A stretch of 64,000 nt of DNA from Haematobia irritans (lineage: Eukaryota; Arthropoda; Insecta; Diptera; Muscidae). Shown in pieces: positions 1-10,659 of this stretch (positions within the stretch are counted from its first letter, which is position 1; each line of letters starts with the position of its first letter). Made by a program: the position numbers and the translations under genes. Location of the stretch: NCBI RefSeq assembly GCF_050003625.1, contig NC_134399.1, positions 41,866,671 to 41,930,670 of the forward strand. Direction: 5' to 3'. Below the pieces are notes generated by a model. That model did no database searches, was not told the DNA's origin, and saw only the letters and a list, made by a program, of their open reading frames with translations.

Positions 1-361
1 CCACTAAGGTCTTAACGGCATATGGAGGCATCTCCCTGTCATGTCCCATGTAGACCGAAGATACCCAATATTTGCATTTGGCTATTTCTAAACTGGCAAC
101 GACAGTGTCTGTATTGCACATTGAAGGAAGCAGAAACAAGTTGAGCTCGTTTTTAGCAATTATACAGGCTCGATTTACATCATTACCACTATACTGCAAT
201 AGTTTGAACCCCGGAGTACTTAATTCACATATTTTGTTTTTATAAACATATGGTTCTTGAATAAGAACTATATCTATGTCCCCTTTCATCAGGAGAACTT
301 TTAAGGCAGCACATGCAGCCTTACAATGATGAAGATTTATCTGGAGGATCCGTAGGACCAT
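1..361 (-). CDS. LINE ORF2, N-terminal endonuclease domain (partial)
   Basis: This is the beginning of the reverse-transcriptase polyprotein of a non-LTR retrotransposon, which nicks target DNA and copies element RNA. ATG is at 361-359 and about 120 codons are open to the window edge without a stop. Visible landmarks are LRILQINLHHCKAA at the start, the endonuclease motif IQEPY (the Glu coordinates metal in this family) and RACIIAKNELNLFLLP further on. The reverse transcriptase itself lies beyond position 1. The frame overlaps the end of ORF1 by about 41 nt, as in related elements. This part looks undamaged although ORF1 upstream is broken. Confidence 0.85.
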   Translation of the reverse strand, partial: MVLRILQINLHHCKAACAALKVLLMKGDIDIVLIQEPYVYKNKICELSTPGFKLLQYSGNDVNRACIIAKNELNLFLLPSMCNTDTVVASLEIAKCKYWVSSVYMGHDREMPPYAVKTLV

Positions 362-1407
362 CGAGATTTTCAACAACCGTCACATCAGCCGCTTCAGTCG
401 AGTCATCAAGAATGTTCTCTTCAGAGATCTCGGTGACTCTCGCAATAACCATAGGTTCAACTTTGGTGAGTTCTGAGGCAATAGAAACCTCCTCTCGCAT
501 ACGGTGTCTACCAATGTCTTCAACTTTGGTATCTCCCTCGACTTCGCACGAGGATCCGCTTACTTCTGATTCAGACAGAGGCTTGTCCATTTCTGAATCC
601 TTTAGCTGATCGTTTTAATATACCTTCATTTGGATATAATGAAAGCCATAACATACACGGCCCTGGGACTTTGCTAGATGTGGCAAAGACTGAGTGTTCA
701 ATATAAACACTGCATACCGTCTTGGTCCATCCACTTCATCCAAACGGCCAATCTTCCAATCAGCTGTTGGAAGATCTGGATTGCATCGTTTCAGTCTATT
801 TAGAATAGATTCAGGGTCAGAAGGGTTTGCAGGTATCCACGCATGTGCTCTTGGTCTAGCCGGTATGTCTTTCTTCTCGACTAACTCTAGAGCAGCTCCT
901 TCCCAAACTTCACCAATTAGTATCAGAGCAGCTTTAAAACATTCTATAGACCTCTGGCCCTCAAATGCGACTAGCTTAAATCGTCCTTGATACCAACCAG
1001 CCTCTTGGTGTCGAGGATCTGGGCCGGGAAACTTTTCCAGCACCTGTGAGTAGACGACAGACAGAGCATTCTCAATTTCCCCCATTTTTGCTTTGGAACC
1101 ATACCGTCCAATGCTCCTTTATTAATGATAGCCATCACAAGGCTGGCTTTAGCAACTGAGGCAAACGATCTTTGATCCCTTTTGGAGGATGGCAGCTCAT
1201 CCGGCGATCGTTCCCTTTTTCCAGTCTCAAGAATTCCTTGAGCCCATTCGCTTGAGCGGAATCGCTTTGTTTAGCCGACAGCGTGCTTGGGTCGACTGAT
1301 CCTAATTTCTTTAGGATAAACAAAGCATTTCTGCGTTCCTTGAATCTCTTTCGTGAGGGATAACCTCCTTTTGATGTCGTTACCTTAGAAAAAGTTCGCC
1401 TTGTCAT
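321..1407 (-). pseudogene. LINE ORF1 with DUF4780-like domain, disrupted
   Basis: Minus-strand ORF1 in three pieces. 1407-1135 encodes a basic N-terminus (MTRRTFSKV...). 1085-615 holds the conserved domain, with HAWIPANPSDPESIL, NPDLPTADWKIGRL and SLPHLAKSQGRVCYGF, which resembles the DUF4780 domain of insect LINE ORF1 proteins. 590-321 is an acidic, Ser/Glu-rich tail. The first and second pieces are out of frame around 1085-1150, where another frame reads AIINKGALDGMVPK. The second and third pieces are in frame and separated only by a TAA at 615-617. The normal role would be RNA binding and ribonucleoprotein assembly (family knowledge). The protein cannot be made intact from this copy. Confidence 0.82.
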
Positions 1408-1467
1408 AGTGTCGCCACCTGTCGACCCTTCTACAGGTCGACTAATTGGGCCTAACTCTTGGTCATA

Positions 1468-3530
1468 CCCTAAACCACCATTACAGAATTAGTAATCATA
1501 AGCATTTGTGGGGTAACATATAGGTCTGGGAGATAAACCGCAGTTGCATCTTTAAGAAAATTAAGGGGTACATGTCTATGGGTGCTTTGTGTCAATCTGA
1601 CTATAGCTCATAGTCAATGTTGCCAGGGAAAATGTTCGGTTTACCCTACAAGGACAAAAAACGTTCCCTACTTTCCCATACATTCCCAAACAATTTTCCC
1701 TACTATATTTTTCGTTAAATTTAAAAAAATTTTACAAAACAAAACTGGTTCTAAGTAGTTTATTATCTTAAAACATGAATATGCAACGTATATAACTTAG
1801 AATATAAATTTGTATTACCACCACGGTTGCCACAGTTGGTAGAATTCTACCCAAATTAGTAATCTTTTTTGTTAAATCTCTACAAAAATTAAATTTTGGA
1901 AAAAGTTTCTATAAACAAATTTTTGTGAGAAATTTTTCTATAGAAATAAAATTTTGACAATAAATTCTATAGAAATAAAATTTTGAGAAATAATTCCACA
2001 GAAATAAAATTTAGAGAAAATTATTTATAGATATAATATTTTTAAAAAAATTTCGATAGAAATACCATTTTGACAAAATCTTCTATAGAAATAAAATGTT
2101 GACAAAATTCTCTACAGGAATAAAGTTTACCACACATTGTTAAAGATCAAGCCTTGCCGGCTTCTAATTTCCTCCTCTAGAGCCACCAAAATGTAAAAAT
2201 TATTACAAAATGTGTTGAGTGCAAATGTCCTACATTGTGGCCCTACGTCCCTACAAGACGCTAAATATTAGAAAAACAGTACATATAAGGAATTTCCCCT
2301 ACTTCTAGCAACACTGGCTGTGTTGATATTGCGCCTACGGAGTTAGTATGCCACTAATATTGAGCCCATTATTAAAAAAGAGAAAATCGTTAAATTAGTG
2401 TGGGTAATAAATACAAATTTGTAAAAATCGAGCAATATTCTTATGTAAGAGCTACAAGTACGTATAAGTACGTTCGGCTAGTACATCAAAATTTGAAATT
2501 TGAGTAACATTGGTTAATAAATAAGAGTACTATGGCCAAATTTGAGAAAATCGAGCGATGCATATATATGGAAGCTATATCTAAATCTGAACCAATTTGC
2601 ATAATATTTTGCTGGTTTGATTAATACCACAAAAGGTTACCTTGTGCAAGATTTGAGTAAGATCAGTTAAGAAATGAGGCCTGTATGGTCAAACATAAGG
2701 TTATTAGGGGCGATTTTTCAAAACCGGGTGATACATATATGGGAGCTATATCTACATCTGAACGGATTTCGATGAAATTTGGCACATACAGTTAGTAATA
2801 TAGAGGACTGGATCTAGCCAACTTTTAGTAAGATCGGTTAATAAATAGGGGTTCTATGGCCAAATTTGGGAAAATCGGGCTATACATATATATGGGAGCT
2901 ATAACTAAATCTGAACCGATTTCGATGATTTTTTGCACAGATAGTTAGTGCTATAGAAGACTACATGTAGCCAACTTTGAGTAAGATCGGTTGATAAATA
3001 AAGGTTTTGTGACCAAATTTGGGAAAATCGGGCGATACATATATATGAGAGCTATATCTAAATCTGAACCGATTTGGATGAAATTTTGCAGACTTGAAGG
3101 GCGATGGAAAAGATTACCTTTTGCCCAATTTGGTGACGATCCGTTTGAAAACAAACGCAACGAGGTCACGTTGCGTTTGAAAACAAACGCAACGTGACCT
3201 CGAAATCGGGCGATACATATATATGGGAGCTATATCTAAATTTGATCCGATATCTTCCAAATTCAATAGCGTTCGTCCTTGTGTCCAAAAAACTCCCTGT
3301 ACCAAATTTCATCAAAATCGGTTAATAATTGCGACCGGAATCCTGTGAACAACAAATACAGGGACAGACGGACGGACGGACGGACACCAAGCGCTAGATC
3401 GACTCAGGAGGTGATTCTGAGTCGATCGGTATATATTTTATGGGGTCTAAAATCAATATTTCTGGTAGGCACATTTTTTGGCCGATCAAACTTATTATAC
3501 CCTGACCACTATGTGGTTTAGGGTATAAAA
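1468..3530 (-). repeat. DINE-1-like repeat, type A, copy 1 (5'-hairpin end at 3.5 kb)
   Basis: About 2 kb, more than 90% alike by eye to 11402-13469. The higher-coordinate end carries the self-complementary block TATACCCTGACCAC...GGTTTAGGGTATAA, preceded by a GGACAGACGGACGG run and ACTCAGGAGGTGATTCTGAG. The middle is an array of diverged units containing ATATATGGGAGCTATATCTAA and TCTGAACCGATTTCGATG. This is the architecture of non-autonomous Helitron/Helentron (DINE-1/INE-1) repeats of flies. The expected terminal GC hairpin is missing here because LINE sequence abuts position 1467. No coding capacity. Short open frames in it are repeat artefacts. Confidence 0.75.
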
Positions 3531-4034
3531 ACAGTGAACCCACCAAGAAGAAAACTTTGGGTTAATTTTAGAAAATTTTGAATATTTTTAGAAAATTTTA
3601 ACTAAACAGTAGTACAAACGCTGGAAACACGCCGACGTGACAAAAATAAGTAAATATTTTTCGACAAATTCAAGAAAAATTATTAGACATAAATAATTTT
3701 TTTCACTTGTTGAAGAAAATTTTGTAGTTTGAAGTAAAAAATTGTAGTTAAAAATTGCAAGAATGTCTTTAGTGACATACGAAGTTCATGATGGACGCAT
3801 TTTTAGTAAAAGTTAAAAAATTTAAAGAAATAATGAACTATTTTGTGAGAAATACGAATTTAGTAAATCTTTATGCTTAATTTTTGTGTACAATTTTTTC
3901 CCGTATTCTAGTTCATTTAATGCACAAAATTATTAGAGTAAAGAAAACTTTCTCCAAACATAATAATTCCATGAACTAAAATAAAGTTAAATTGGCTTTA
4001 GTGAAATAGAGAGTTCAATTTTTTTTTGAGTGTA
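3531..4034 (+). mobile_element. MITE family G, copy 1
   Basis: About 500 bp, non-coding and AT-rich. It begins ACAGTGAACCCACCAAG and ends TTTTTTTTTGAGTGTA. A reverse-complement copy lies at 44979-45470, sharing for example CATACGAAGTTCATGATGGA. The ends resemble the CACTSAAAAAA inverted ends of other small elements in this window. Probably a non-autonomous DNA transposon. The superfamily is not determined. Confidence 0.65.
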
Positions 4035-4227
4035 CTGATCTTGATTTACGATTTTTTTTTCACCTTATGTTACATGATAACGAAAATCAAAGTCCTTCAT
4101 ATAATATTAATCGCAAATTGAAATTCCGAATTCAAACTCGACATAAAGTATAAGTTTTGTCATGTTTCGAATAAAAAGTATCTTCAAAATTAAATTTTGA
4201 AAGTCGTCTTCCAATTTTGAATATTTT
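4035..4227. other. AT-rich spacer
   Basis: Short AT-rich sequence between MITE G and the DINE-C element. No gene or recognisable repeat was seen. Confidence 0.5.
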
Positions 4228-6112
4228 TATACCCTCCACCATAGGATGGGGGTATATTAACTTTGTCATTCCGTTTGTAACACATCGAAATATTGCTCTA
4301 AGAATATATAAAGTATATATATTCTGGGTCGTGGTGAAATTCTGAGTCGATCTGAGCATGTCCGTCCGTCTGTTGAAATCACGCTAACTTCCGAACGAAA
4401 CAAGCTATCGACTTGAAACTTGGTACAAGTAGTTGCTATTGATGTAGGTCCGATGGTATTGCAAATGGGCCATATCGGTCCACTTTTACGTATAGCCCCC
4501 ATATAAACGGACCCCCAAATTTGGCTTGCAGATCCTCTAAGAGAATCAAAGTTCATCCGATCCGGCTGAAATTTGGTACATGGTGTTAGGTTAGGTTTTA
4601 GGTTAGTTTAGGTGGCAGCCCGATGTATCAGGCTCACTTAGACTATTCAGTCCTTTGTGATACCACATTGGTGAACTTCGCTCTTATCACTGAGTGCTGC
4701 CCGATTCCATGTTAAGCTCAATGACAAGGGACCTCCTTTTTATAGCCGAGTCCGAACGGCGTTCTACATTGCAGTGAAACCACTTAGGGAAGCTTTGAAA
4801 CCCTCAGAAATGTCACCAGCATTACTGAGGTGGGATAATCCACCGCTGAAAAACTTTTTTGTGTTCGGTCGAAACCGGAATCGAACCCACGACCTTGTGT
4901 ATGCAAGGCGGGCATGCTAACCATTGCACCACGGTGTTAGTATATGGTCTTTAACAACCATACAAAAATTGGTCCACATCGGTGCATAATTATATATAGC
5001 CCCCATATAAATCGATCCCCCGATTTCTCTTGCGGAGCCTCTAAGAGAAGCAAATTTCATCCGATTCGGCTGAAATTTGGTACATGGTGTTAGTACATGG
5101 TCTCTAATGACCATGCAAATATTGGTCCACATCGGTCCATAATTATATATAGCCCCCATATAAACCGATCACCAGATTTGACCTCCAAAGCCTCTTGGAA
5201 GACCAAAATTCATCTGATTCAGTTGAAATTTGGTACGTGGTGTTAATATATGGCCTCAAACACTCATGCACAAATTGGTCGAAATCGGTCCATAATTATA
5301 TATAGCCTCCATATAAACCGATCCCCAGATTTGACCTCAGAAGCCCCTTGGACGAGCAAAATTCATCCGATTCGGTTGAAATTTGGTACGTGATGTTAGT
5401 ATATGGTATCCAACAACCATGCAGGAATTGGTTCATATCAGTCCATAATTATATATATCCCCATATAAACCGATCCCCAGATTTGACTTCCGGTGCCCTT
5501 TGGAGAAGCAAAATTCATCCGATCTGGTTGAAATTTGGTACGTGGTGGTAGTATATGGTATTTAACAACCATGCCAAAAGTGGTCCATATCAGTCCATAA
5601 TATTATATAGGCCCCATCTAATCGAACCGACATTTGGTTTTGGAGCCACTTGGAGGAGCAAATTTCATCCGAGTCAGTTGAAATTTGGTACATTGTGCTA
5701 TTATATGGCCGTTAACAACCATGCCTAACTAGGTCCATATCGGTCTATAGTTATATATAGCCCTCAGCTAAATCGATCCCCAATCACAAAAAATTGGTCC
5801 ATATCAAGTTCATAATTACATATAGCCCCCATAGAAGCGACCCCCATATTTCAATTCTGGCTCTCTACGTACCGTGCAAAAGTCCATATCGATTCGTAAT
5901 TATTTGTAGACTTACCTATACATACCTTCTTGGTCTAATATATACCACGTATGGACTAACTCACAATTTAGAAAACGATGTTAAGAAGTTTTAAGATACC
6001 ACAACCCAAGTAATTCGATTGTGGAGTCTTTCGTAGAAGTTTCTACGCAATCCATGGTGGAGGGTACATAAGATTCGGCCTGGCCGAACTTACGGCCGTA
6101 TATACTTGTTTT
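4228..6112 (+). repeat. DINE-1-like repeat, type C, near full length with a SINE insertion
   Basis: Starts with the self-complementary block TATACCCTCCACCATAGG...GGGGGTATA, followed by CTTTGTCATTCCGTTTGTAA, ATTCTGAGTCGATCTGAGCA and a TCCGTCCGTC run. It then has about eight diverged repeats near 150 bp, with CCCCCATATAAACCGATCCC and CAAATTTCATCCGAT. It ends with the hairpin TTCGGCCTGGCCGAA and TATACTTGTTTT. The 5' palindrome, tandem core and 3' hairpin plus CTTGTTTT match the known organisation of DINE-1/INE-1 (Helentron-associated) repeats. A SINE interrupts it at 4590-4932. Confidence 0.82.
4590..4932 (-). mobile_element. tRNA-derived SINE, full length, with CCTAA-type tail
   Basis: Minus-strand head GGTGCAATGGTTAGCATG (A-box-like) and GTGGGTTCGATTCCGG (B-box) are internal RNA polymerase III promoter motifs. 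A body of about 260 bp follows and ends in CCTAA-type repeats instead of poly(A). The insertion is flanked by GGTGTTAG at 4582-4589 and 4933-4940, and it splits a DINE-C monomer that continues on both sides. The head resembles a tRNA with a TGC anticodon loop (Ala-like), but the sequence is too diverged to be a working tRNA. Further copies or pieces lie at 6113, 37784, 40540 and 59820-60440. Confidence 0.88.
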
Positions 6113-6184
6113 ATCTTTAAAATCGAATCGAACCCACGACCTTGTGTATGCAAGGCGGGCATGCTAACCATTGCACCACGGTGG
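6113..6184 (-). mobile_element. SINE head fragment
   Basis: About 60 bp of the same tRNA-like head (CATGCTAACCATTGCACCAC on the plus strand, with TCGAACCCACGAC), directly after the DINE-C 3' end. The SINE body is absent. Confidence 0.75.
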
Positions 6185-7911
6185 CTCCCTACACAACTAA
6201 ATATCACGAGTCTCAATTATATTTTAGTTACCGTGCTCGAATTCCAACCTACACTTTCTCTGGGTGTGTGATTATAACAAATTAGTTAAATATTTTAGTA
6301 TTTGTAGAAGAATTAACTTAAGGGATATTATATCCACTTAATAATATGCTTGGAAAAGAAGCACTAAGTTCATTGACTTTAAGTATATTATCTCTTCTAG
6401 GTTCACCTAATCCAATTTCCTGAATGTCTTCCTAACCTCTATCCTAAAACAGGGTATGTAAAGGAAGAAATGATTAATGACCAAAAGTCTATCCCAATGG
6501 GGTTTTTTTTTTGAAACCATCATCATTAATAAACAACAAATTATATTAATAAATGCAATTTGTATACCTGAATTTTGACGTCACTATAGTTCACATTTAT
6601 GCTCGATACTGTGTATGAACGAACTGAGAAAATTCTCAGCATATGCATTAATATCAAAAAATGTGTATATAGTCTGAAAATGAGAAGTTCGTAGAGCACC
6701 TACTATCGTTATCCTTCAAGGAAAATTATTAAGTGATACTCTTCTCTCAAGAGTCCTGCAAAAAACAAATGTGTGAAATTAAATGGAAAAAACAAAGAGA
6801 ATAGGACATAGCCTTTGACATGGTTTTATCTTCATCTAATCAAGAATATTTTCCAGGGATTTTAATTGGTTTTGCGAGCAAGAAGAAAATAAGAGGAAGT
6901 GGCACAATAACTTTTGCACCATCTTAGACCTTGAGTTTAAAGTCAGTAAATTTGCTTTATCCTGGATGTCAACAGGGATGTGACAGGTGTATTGTTTTGT
7001 TTATTTTTGGGTTGATATTGTCATCATCACCGTAGACGTATTTCACACCATACCCTTCTTGGTGCCATTGTTGGCTCATTTTGGGTGTTGAACAAGCCAT
7101 ATTACAATTCAGAGCTTCAATTTATCAAACCCATTAATATTATCCTGCTGTTGTCGATGTTGCAGTCGCCGTGGCCATCGTTGTCTTTGTAGTCGCTGCC
7201 ATTGTTGTCTCCATGCGAAAAAGTAATTTTGTTAAATAAGGCTCAAAGGATTGATTGTATCATCTTCATTTTCGTAATTTATTTATTGAGTGCCTGGGGA
7301 GCCATAACCTAAGAACGATAAGGGCCTTTGTGGCAAATCAAAAAAATTAATTTTACGCGGTTCAATCAACAAAAATTTGCAATCATAAAATATACGCCTG
7401 ACCGCACACGAAAAGGGTCTATTCTCAAGCACGTTGCTGCCTGCCTGCCTGCCTGCCTGTCAGCCAGAATGTCGAAAATATCCTTCTCATTGTTGTTGTA
7501 GATGTTATTGTTGCTGCTGGCGATGGTGTTTGTATGGTTGCCAGGACAATTGTTTTGCTGACATTGCCGCGATAAGGAGACTTTTATTGCTTTTTATTGA
7601 TTGTTCGATGCGTTTGCGGATGTGAACAAATCGAAAAGGTTTTAATATTTTCGTATCTCCAGGATAACTGGTGGGAGACAGAAAAAGAATGAATTTTAAT
7701 GTGAATTGTTCTTCGACGTACACATGCACATCTTCTATTGTGCTACATTTGAGGCAAGGTTTGACATTTGAACACAAGTAAGATTTAGAACGAAAATTTA
7801 ATGAGTTTCTTAAATACTCAAGGACCAGCAGGACAATATCGAGGTTTTGGTTGGCAAAAAAAATCTGAATGGTTGATATAATGAATTGTAAGTTTAAAGC
7901 CGACTTCTTCA
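6185..7911. other. No gene recognised; candidate single-copy DNA
   Basis: No repeat family seen elsewhere in the window and no coding signature. It contains GTTGTTG-type low complexity (7140-7210, 7490-7520) and a short CTGC run near 7435-7460. Minus-strand 7505-7912 is open for 135 codons but shows no known domain and partly reflects that low complexity. This may be intron or intergenic host DNA. Confidence 0.45.
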
Positions 7912-8137
7912 TGGGGGGGGCTCTGCGTTGGCGGCACTTCTTATAGCACTGCTATAAAGAACCTTCTGGTTTTCCCTAGGAAAAGAAAGGATCAAAGTTG
8001 TGGCATACACATATTATGTAGCTTTAGCAGTCAGGGAAAAATTCCCATACACAGATATTATACAGAGAGCACTCTGGATAACTGAGAAATGGGCGAAGAA
8101 AAACGGTCTAAGGATAAATCCTGCAAAGACAGGATTT

Positions 8138-8917
8138 TAGAGGTGTGCACGTGAGTAATAGTTTACTCACGCTCACGCACACTCACGACTGAAAAATCAT
8201 ACTCATGCACACTCACGCACGATATTTTTTAGTAGGACTCACGCTCATGCACACTCACGAAAAGAAAATTTGTACTCACGCACGAAAACGTCGTGACTCA
8301 CGAAAAATACCGTGACTCACGAAAAATATCGTGACTCACGAATAATTTTATGATTAATTTACCTTACCGAAGTGTCTGAAAACATGAGCATTATTAACCC
8401 TTATATTATGTTGGGGTCATTTGATGACCAAAATGGTTTTTTTCATCACCGTATTTCTTACTGCTGGAATATAAATAAAAGTTCTTACTAGTCAGTGCAT
8501 GAATTGTTGACATGTACTGAATTCTTGCTGAGTAGTAAGAACTTTTAATTATATTCCATCAGTAAGAAATACGCTGATCAAAAATACCATATGGGTCATC
8601 TAATGACCCCAAACATAATATAAGGGTTAAAATCGAGAGTGTTATTAAACTCTTAACATCCCAGGTGTCACTAAAATTGTAATTGAATTTAACTCTTAAG
8701 CGTTTTATGTTGGTGAGCAGGAATATTTTCGTGAGTGTAATTCGTTACTCACGCACACTCACGAAGATATTACTTTCGTGACTCACGCTCACGCACGACA
8801 TTTTGGTTTGTTAATCACGCTCACGCACACTCACGCTGTTGTCATGAGCGTGACTCACGCACGAATCACGAAAATTTTCATAAGTCTCGACAATTTCGTG
8901 TCACGTGCACACCTCTA
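8138..8917. mobile_element. hAT-like non-autonomous element with CTCACG subterminal repeats
   Basis: Terminal inverted repeats TAGAGGTGTGCACGTGA at both ends are flanked by a perfect 8-bp duplication CAGGATTT (8130-8137 and 8918-8925). The 8-bp duplication and the TAGAGGTGTGC-type end fit the hAT superfamily. Both arms carry dense CACGCACACTCACG-type repeats, in the position where hAT transposases usually have subterminal binding sites. It has no coding capacity. It sits inside the LINE and contains a piggyBac-like MITE. Confidence 0.88.
8398..8626. mobile_element. piggyBac-like MITE (229 bp, nearly palindromic)
   Basis: Flanked by TTAA on both sides (8394-8397 and 8627-8630). Ends are CCCTTATATTATGTTGGGG and its imperfect complement. 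The inverted arms extend far inward, so the single strand could fold into a long hairpin. A TTAA target and CCC-initial ends are diagnostic of piggyBac-type elements. Non-coding. Confidence 0.88.
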
Positions 8918-9131
8918 CAGGATTTATATTGGACATGAAGCTGAATTTTAAGCTTAATATTGAAGAAAGGCCGAGAAAATCTACTCGTGCAAAGAGGCAA
9001 TAGGAAAAATGTGGGGACTAATTGGCTGTACACTGCAGTGGTTAGATAGCCGACAAGTTTAGATAACGTTCAGCGAATGGTGTGCTTGTGTATCTCAGGC
9101 GCATTCAGTAAGACAGGAACAGATTCCCTTA

Positions 9132-10416
9132 AAGGGTGATACGGTCAAAATTTGGTCAATATAAACTTGACGTATTTCTTTCAATTTTGCATTTAACACC
9201 CCTCATTTTGAAGGTGTGTGTGTGTGTAGAATGTTGCTCCTATTTTGATTTTGGAATTCACTATTCAGTTGTCAAAATGTCCAAATGTCCAAGCAAGAGG
9301 AGCAGCGTATCAAAATTTTGCTCGCGCATCGCGAAAATCCGAGCTACTCGCACGCAAAGCTGGTAAATCGCTAAAAGTTGCCAAATCAACCGTTACAAAT
9401 GTAATTAAAGTGTTTAGGGACAGCCAGGAAGTCTGGATCGGGGGGAAATCGAAAACCGGAAGCCGCTGAGACGACAAAGAGAGTTGCCGGTAGTTTCAAG
9501 CGAAACCCTAACCTCTCTCTCCGAGATGCCGCAAATTAGCTGGGTGTATCGTCTACAACCGTGCATCGAGCCAAAAAACGAGCCGGACTATCGACTTACA
9601 AGAAGGTAGTGACTCCAAATCGCGATGATAAACAAAATACGACGGCCAAAACGCGATCCCTGAGGCTGTACACGACGATGCTGACGAAGTTTGACTGCGT
9701 GGTAATGGACGACGAAACCTACGTCAAAGCCGACTACAAGCAGCTTCCGGGACAGGAGTTTTATACGGCAAAAGGAAGGGGAAAGGTAGCAGATATTTTC
9801 AAGCACATAAAACTGTCAAAGTTCGCAAAGAAATATCTGGTTTGGTAAGCCATCTGTACCTGTGGCTTGAAAAGCAGCATTTTCATAGCTTCCGGGACTG
9901 TCAACCAAGAAATTTACGTGAAAGAGTGTTTGAATAAACGTCTGCTGCCTTTCCTGAAGAAACACGGTTGTTCCGTAGTGTTTTGGCCGGATTTGGCATC
10001 TTGCCATTACGGTAAAAAGGCCATGGAGTAGTACGCCGCCAACAACGTGCAGGTGGTTCCCAAGGACAAGAACCCTCCCAACACGCCAGAGCTCCGCCCA
10101 ATTGAGAAATACTGGGCTATTGTCAAGTGGAACCTAAAGAAGACCAAAAAAACTGCTAAGGACGAGCAGCAGTTCAAGGCAAACTGGCTTTCTGCGGCGA
10201 AGAAGGTGGACAAGGTGGCTGTACAAAATCTGATGGCAGGTGTCAAGCGTGAGGCCCGGCAATTCGGATTTGGAAAAGCGAAAGCCTAACTGAATATTTT
10301 TCCTGAATTTTATACTAATTGAACTTGAAAAAGAAATTTAATTTGATTTTTTAAATAAACGATTTCACCGATTTACACGCGTTTTGCCTTGATCAAATTT
10401 TGACCGTATCACACTT
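9132..10416 (+). mobile_element. Tc1/mariner-type DD37E element, copy 1
   Basis: Full-length 1285-bp element flanked by TA (9130-9131 and 10417-10418). The ends are AAGGGTGATACGGTCAAAAT and its near-complement at the right end. It interrupts LINE sequence that continues exactly across it. Other copies are at 38001-39275 and, as a 5' fragment, at 34890-35123. Confidence 0.93.
9277..10289 (+). pseudogene. DD37E transposase, inactivated (copy 1)
   Basis: Cut-and-paste transposase of the IS630-Tc1-mariner superfamily. Helix-turn-helix remnants (LAHRENPSYSHAKL) are followed by the catalytic core: VVMDDETYVKAD (first Asp), VFWPDLASCHYG (second Asp) and LRPIEKYWAIVK (Glu). Counting between the second Asp and the Glu gives 37 residues, the DD37E signature. 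Lesions visible here are a small duplication and indels near the N-terminus, in-frame stops TAG at 9537, TAA at 9846 and TAG at 10029, and several frameshifts. The C-terminus KREARQFGFGKAKA with TAA at 10287-10289 is retained. It cannot make active protein. Confidence 0.9.
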
Positions 10417-10659
10417 TAATGTCATGCTGCATCTATTACCTTTAGACATATTAGGCAAACAGTCAGCAGCAACAACGGCTGTAAGGTTGCGTGTGCTATC
10501 GCTTTGGTCGGACACGGTCACAAATTAAAATAATGCCAGATGTGCCAGACACGGAAGATTTTTCTCTGGCGAAACCGTTTTTCGAAAAGTTTAAAACTCT
10601 AATTCCCAACAGTGGGGCGTGAAGCACACAGACCCCTGGGAATAAACGTTAGCATTTTA

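Larger units (their letters stand above)
1..1407 (-). mobile_element. 5' portion of an LOA/R1-group non-LTR retrotransposon (LINE)
   Basis: Read on the minus strand this stretch carries ORF1 followed by the start of an overlapping ORF2 with an APE-type endonuclease N-terminus. The order and the short ORF1/ORF2 overlap are typical of LOA- and R1-like LINEs. It is cut by the window edge at position 1. Its 5' end lies close to 1407-1467, where it abuts a DINE-like repeat that lacks its own terminal hairpin, so either the LINE inserted there or the DINE was truncated. The clade name rests on the DUF4780-like ORF1 domain and the start of ORF2, and is less certain than the assignment to LINEs. Confidence 0.85.
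7968..9131 (+). pseudogene. LINE reverse transcriptase C-terminal part, decayed and interrupted
   Basis: A plus-strand frame reads KERIKVVAYTYYVALAVREK, where the catalytic YADD box has become YTYY. It continues RALWITEKWAKKNGLRINPA and then meets a hAT-like insertion at 8138. Beyond 8925 it resumes with MKLNFKLNIEERPRKSTRA and, out of frame, DNVQRMVCLCISGAFSKTGT. Stops and frameshifts are frequent. Loss of both catalytic aspartates and the insertion show that the enzyme is dead. The family role is copying LINE RNA into DNA at the target. Confidence 0.82.

Noticed and set aside
4870..4932. True tRNA-Ala gene
   Set aside because: It has A- and B-box motifs but no complete cloverleaf or CCA-end stem, and it is fused to the SINE body with target-site duplications.
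7505..7912. 135-codon minus-strand open frame as a possible gene
   Set aside because: No domain, no splice or promoter context, the C-terminus is antisense to GTTGTTG low complexity, and the start lies at a LINE junction.
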